Source of the DNA: Bacteroidales bacterium
GTDB lineage: Bacteria > Bacteroidota > Bacteroidia > Bacteroidales > UBA932
Reading direction: 5' to 3'
NCBI GenBank assembly: GCA_016293535.1
Contig: JAEDEB010000070.1
Location: forward strand, 1 to 9,397
Length of the DNA: 9,397 bases
The translations under genes were made by a program, and so were the position numbers. How positions within the stretch are numbered: the first letter of the stretch is position 1; every line of letters starts with the position of its first letter. Positions 6,856-9,397 of the stretch are shown in pieces. Below the pieces are notes generated by a model. That model was given only the letters and a program-made list of their open reading frames with translations, had not been told where the DNA came from and made no database searches.

Positions 6856-7665
6856 ATGAAATTCAATGGACAGAAAGTCCTGATCACAGGAGGTGCATCA
6901 GGCATAGGAAGAATAATGGGAGAGATGGCTCTGCGCAAGGGTGCGCAGCTTCTCGTAATATGGGACATCAACGAAAAGAGCATTGATGAGACCGTAAAGT
7001 CACACTCGAGCTACGGATACGCGAAAGGGTACAGGGTCGATGTTTCAGACAACGCCAATGTTCTCGAGGCCTATGAAAAGGTGAAGAATGAATGCGGCGA
7101 CATGGACATCATCATCCAGTGCGCCGGCGTCGTGACCAGCAACAACACCTTCGACAAGAACAATGTCGCAGAGATTGACAGGACCATGACCATAAACGCA
7201 ATCGCTCCGATGTACGTCGCTCACGCCTTCATCGGGGACATGATACGCCGCAACCACGGTCACATATGCACAATAGCCTCTGCCGCGGGGATGCTCTCGA
7301 ACCCGAAAATGAGCATTTATGCAGCCAGCAAATGGGCTGTCATAGGCTGGTCCGACTCCGTACGCATCGAACTGGCGAGGATGAAGAGCAAGGTCCGAAT
7401 GACGACAATCGCGCCGTATTATATCAATACGGGAATGTTTGACGGTGTCAGCTCGAAAATATTCCCTATCTTGGAGCCCGTCAAGACATCCGCAAAGATT
7501 ATCAGGGCAATCGAGAAGGACAGGGACTTCAGAGGAATACCTTTCGGCTTCCACTTCATTCGTTTCTGGCAGGGAGTGCTCCCGACCCGTTTCTTCGACG
7601 GGTTCTTCGGGGATGTCTTCGGCATCTACCACACTATGGACCATTTTACAGGCAGAAAGAAATGA
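6856..7665 (+). CDS. Short-chain dehydrogenase/reductase, RDH10/HSD17B11-like (SDR16C type)
   Basis: This is a 269-residue classical-type SDR, predicted to oxidise an alcohol to an aldehyde or ketone with a nicotinamide cofactor. The Rossmann motif TGGASGIG is at 11-18. Acidic Asp37 in VIWDINE, at the end of the second strand, points to NAD(H) over NADP(H). Asp62 (DV) and Asn114 are in place, and the catalytic residues are Ser142, Tyr155 and Lys159 (YAASK) with normal 13- and 4-residue spacing. The usual NNAG structural motif reads QCAG at 88-91, which is unusual. The WDIN(E/x)xxxxET segment is characteristic of the SDR16C group that includes animal retinol and long-chain alcohol dehydrogenases. 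The hydrophobic aromatic C-terminus (about 229-262) may touch the membrane. The start is fixed by the Rossmann fold. The stop overlaps the ALDH start by four bases, implying coupled translation. Substrate unproven. Confidence 0.88.
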   Translation: MKFNGQKVLITGGASGIGRIMGEMALRKGAQLLVIWDINEKSIDETVKSHSSYGYAKGYRVDVSDNANVLEAYEKVKNECGDMDIIIQCAGVVTSNNTFDKNNVAEIDRTMTINAIAPMYVAHAFIGDMIRRNHGHICTIASAAGMLSNPKMSIYAASKWAVIGWSDSVRIELARMKSKVRMTTIAPYYINTGMFDGVSSKIFPILEPVKTSAKIIRAIEKDRDFRGIPFGFHFIRFWQGVLPTRFFDGFFGDVFGIYHTMDHFTGRKK

Positions 7666-9050
7666 CCGGAAACACATCCACGGAAAAGATTGACTCGCTG
7701 CTCAGGGGACAGAAGGAATTCTTCGCCACCGGAGCGACCAGGGACATCGCATTCAGAAAGAAACAGCTCAGAAGGTTTGCCGAGGCTCTCGACGCTTATG
7801 AGGACAGGATTACAGCAGCACTCTGGGCTGACCTGCACAAGTCATACGAAGAGGCCTACCTCACCGAAATAGCGCTTGTCAGGGGCGAGATTCGCAATCA
7901 CCTCAGACACGTCGGCAGATGGGCACGCCGCGAACGCAAGCCCACTCCGATAACGATGTTCCCGTCTTCGAGCTACATAATCAAGGAACCGCTCGGGACA
8001 ACGCTCATAGTATCACCGTGGAACTACCCAGTCCAGCTGCTGCTCAACCCGCTTGTCGGCGCCATATCAGCCGGATGCACTGCCATACTGAAGCCTTCGC
8101 CTTACGTACCGGAGGTATCCGCCGCGATTGCAGATATGGTTGCGGAATTTTTTGACGAAAAATACATAGCCGTCGTACAGGGCAACAGGGAGGTCAATGG
8201 CTACCTCTTCAAACAGAGATTCGACCTTATCTTCTTCACGGGCAGCCCGGCTCTCGCACGCAAGCTGATGGCTGACGCTGCCGAGAATCTCGTGCCGCTG
8301 GTACTCGAACTCGGAGGAAAGAGTCCATGCATCATTTCCCGCGACGCCGACATCGCCCTCGCCGCAAAAAGAGTGGCCTGGGGCAAGACCCTCAACTCCG
8401 GACAGACCTGCATCGCGCCTGACTACATACTCATACACGAGGACGTGAGGGATGAGTTCGTCCGGGAGTTCGGCAAGGCGCTGAAGGAACTTCACGGCGA
8501 AGACATCCACGACTCTGCCCATTACGTCAGAATGGTCAACGACAGGGCCTGGGAAAGGGTCAACGGATACATGGAAAACGGAGAAATCCTCTACGGAGGA
8601 CGGTCCATACGGGAAGAAAGGTTCATAGAGCCGACCCTCCTGGGATCTGTGGCGCCGGACAGCCCGGTTATGACGGAAGAGGTGTTCGGACCTGTGTTCC
8701 CTGTGGTCACTCTCAAGGGAGAGAACTTCCTGGAGCAGGCTGCCGCCTTCGTCAACGGTCGCGAGAAGCCTCTCGCCTTCTATTGGTTCGGAAAAGAATC
8801 TGAAGGATGGGATATAATCTCGCGCACATCCTCCGGCGGAGGGTGCATCAACGATACAATAATGCACATAGTCAACGACAAGATTCCATTCGGGGGTGTA
8901 GGCAATTCAGGAATGGGGCACTACCACGACAGACTCAGCTTCGAGGCCTTCACACACAGGCGCTCGATAGTCGTAAACCCGACTTTCATCGATCTTCCGT
9001 TCAGGTATATGCCTTACAAGTTCTTCGCTCTGGCGAAAAAGCTTATGTAG
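7662..9050 (+). CDS. Aldehyde dehydrogenase, class 3 (ALDH3) type
   Basis: This NAD(P)-dependent enzyme is predicted to oxidise an aldehyde to its carboxylate. The 462 residues show the ALDH3-type pattern, without the longer N-terminus of ALDH1/2: SPWNYP at 118-123 with the oxyanion Asn121, LKPSPYVP at 143-150, FFTGSP at 191-196, the general-base Glu216 in LELGGKSP, nucleophile Cys250 in NSGQTCIAPDY, and EEVFGP at 339-344. The C-terminus has PFGGVGNSGMGHYH followed by a THRRSIV segment, a hallmark of fatty-aldehyde-type ALDH3. It ends RYMPYKFFALAKKLM, a short hydrophobic-basic tail where mammalian fatty aldehyde dehydrogenase has a membrane anchor. The ATGA overlap with the SDR suggests both steps run together, alcohol to aldehyde to acid. 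Coniferyl-aldehyde or medium-chain substrates are alternatives to long-chain aldehydes. An intrinsic terminator follows 41 bp downstream. Confidence 0.93.
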   Translation: MTGNTSTEKIDSLLRGQKEFFATGATRDIAFRKKQLRRFAEALDAYEDRITAALWADLHKSYEEAYLTEIALVRGEIRNHLRHVGRWARRERKPTPITMFPSSSYIIKEPLGTTLIVSPWNYPVQLLLNPLVGAISAGCTAILKPSPYVPEVSAAIADMVAEFFDEKYIAVVQGNREVNGYLFKQRFDLIFFTGSPALARKLMADAAENLVPLVLELGGKSPCIISRDADIALAAKRVAWGKTLNSGQTCIAPDYILIHEDVRDEFVREFGKALKELHGEDIHDSAHYVRMVNDRAWERVNGYMENGEILYGGRSIREERFIEPTLLGSVAPDSPVMTEEVFGPVFPVVTLKGENFLEQAAAFVNGREKPLAFYWFGKESEGWDIISRTSSGGGCINDTIMHIVNDKIPFGGVGNSGMGHYHDRLSFEAFTHRRSIVVNPTFIDLPFRYMPYKFFALAKKLM

Positions 9051-9091
9051 GCGCCTGCAACAGTTGATTTATAACAATTCCTAAACCCAGG

Positions 9092-9127
9092 AGAGGTCGA
9101 ATATAAAGGTTCGGCCTCTTCTTTTTT
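9092..9127 (+). terminator. Intrinsic terminator of the SDR-ALDH operon
   Basis: A 10-bp stem (AGAGGTCGAA at 9092-9101 with TTCGGCCTCT at 9110-9119, one G-U pair) closes an 8-base loop. It is followed by TC and six consecutive T at 9122-9127. It starts 41 bases after the aldehyde dehydrogenase stop. On the opposite strand no T-run follows the stem, so it acts on the plus strand. Confidence 0.88.
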
Positions 9128-9131
9128 ATGA

Positions 9132-9143
9132 GCGGAGCTCCGC
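9132..9143. repeat. Perfect 12-bp palindrome
   Basis: GCGGAGCTCCGC is its own reverse complement and lies five bases past the terminator T-run. It could be a dimeric protein site or a chance palindrome. No promoter is recognisable beside it. The rest of 9144-9215 is AT-rich and shows nothing I can name. Confidence 0.6.
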
Positions 9144-9215
9144 AGCGGCAGTTGGTGGGACTGAAAAGGAGACATTGAAGTCAAACGAAATATAAAGAAC
9201 TATAAAAACAAGAGA

Positions 9216-9252
9216 CGCCGTCGAGACAGGGAGGTCCCTGAATCTGACGGCG
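9216..9252. repeat. Nested hairpin, copy 1 of a related pair
   Basis: CGCCGTC (9216-9222) pairs with GACGGCG (9246-9252). Inside, AGA (9224-9226) pairs with TCT (9243-9245) and CAGGG (9227-9231) with CCCTG (9236-9240), leaving a four-base loop and small bulges. That is 15 Watson-Crick pairs in 37 bases. It contains GAGGTCCCT at 9231-9239 followed by GAAT, shared with the hairpin about 100 bp to the right. Confidence 0.8.
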
Positions 9253-9303
9253 GACGTGCCGAATCCTTTAGGATCGATTTTCTAATTTTTCCTAAACCGA
9301 CAA

Positions 9304-9356
9304 GATACCGTGCCGCATCAAGAAGAACTGAGGTCCCTTGAATGCGCTGCGGTGTC
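9304..9356. repeat. Long hairpin, copy 2 of a related pair
   Basis: The arms 9304-9322 and 9337-9356 pair over 19 positions, with one C-C mismatch, one bulged A and three G-U pairs (read on the plus strand), around a 14-base loop. GAGGTCCCT at 9330-9338 and the GAAT after it match the first hairpin. The 5' arms also share a GCCG...TC.AGA pattern, so the two look like diverged duplicates. Confidence 0.75.
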
Positions 9357-9397
9357 TAAAACATTGTGTTGCAAAACTATTGCGTAAACGATTAACT

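Larger units (their letters stand above)
9203..9366. ncRNA. Structured non-coding region, candidate small RNA or leader
   Basis: No convincing protein gene is found in this stretch, but it holds three inverted repeats in a row: a nested hairpin at 9216-9252, a 7-bp pair (TTTAGGA at 9267-9273 with TCCTAAA at 9290-9296), and a long hairpin at 9304-9356. The strand is uncertain. For minus: an exact TAnnTTTG box (TAGTTTTG, 9379-9372) sits upstream, and the 9216-9252 stem is followed on that strand by T-rich TCTCTTGTTTTT, as in a terminator, which predicts an RNA of about 160 bases. For plus: the long hairpin has three G-U pairs that become A-C mismatches on the minus strand. I do not recognise it as tmRNA, RNase P RNA, SRP RNA or tRNA. 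It could instead be a leader of a gene beyond the window. Confidence 0.4.

Noticed and set aside
8067..8867. A 266-codon minus-strand frame opposite the aldehyde dehydrogenase
   Set aside because: The dehydrogenase motifs are continuous through this region and the antisense product resembles nothing.
9128..9181. Small plus-strand ORF (16 codons) starting in the terminator tail, and a roughly 50-codon minus-strand frame through the same area
   Set aside because: Both run across the terminator or palindrome, lack start signals, and have composition typical of chance frames.
9203..9397. tRNA, tmRNA, RNase P, SRP RNA or an integron attC site
   Set aside because: I looked for the T-loop sequence, the tmRNA ends, the RNase P core, the SRP apical loop and the attC core sites and found none on either strand.

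Overview
The window looks like chromosomal DNA of a Bacteroidetes bacterium, most likely order Bacteroidales. Three things point there. It has a surE-lpxB pair. It has a secreted lipoprotein nuclease with a Pro-Glu linker and a jelly-roll module of a kind common in that group. Promoters match the Bacteroides consensus (-33 TTTG, about 19 bp, -7 TAnnTTTG), and clear Shine-Dalgarno sequences are mostly missing. Base composition and codon use look uniform across all seven genes. I see no insertion sequence, phage gene, tRNA, rRNA or CRISPR array. Genus cannot be decided from this window.

Layout. (1) 63-2095, plus strand: surE (survival-protein nucleotidase) and lpxB (lipid A disaccharide synthase), 20 bp apart, probably one transcript. 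(2) 6644-2086, minus strand: a SulP anion transporter with a STAS domain, then a lipoprotein DNA/RNA non-specific endonuclease, then lysA (diaminopimelate decarboxylase). The lysA and lpxB ends converge and overlap by 10 bp in a perfect palindrome that holds both stop codons. (3) 6645-6855: a divergent control region with an exact consensus promoter for the transporter, a second exact -7 box almost touching the SDR start codon, and three 14-bp direct repeats on one helical face. (4) 6856-9050, plus strand: a short-chain dehydrogenase overlapping by ATGA with a class-3-type aldehyde dehydrogenase. Together they look like a two-step alcohol to aldehyde to carboxylate oxidation module. It ends at a strong intrinsic terminator at 9092-9127. 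(5) 9128-9397: no convincing protein gene, but a dense set of inverted repeats, including two hairpins that seem to be diverged copies of one another.

How they fit together. surE, lpxB and lysA are core genes (nucleotide metabolism, outer-membrane lipid A, lysine/peptidoglycan precursor). The transporter and the surface nuclease are exchange functions. The SDR-ALDH pair is the most specialised unit and the only one with an obvious repeated operator-like array. No complete new system is evident. The least explained parts are the structured region at the right end and the repeat array between the transporter and the SDR gene.
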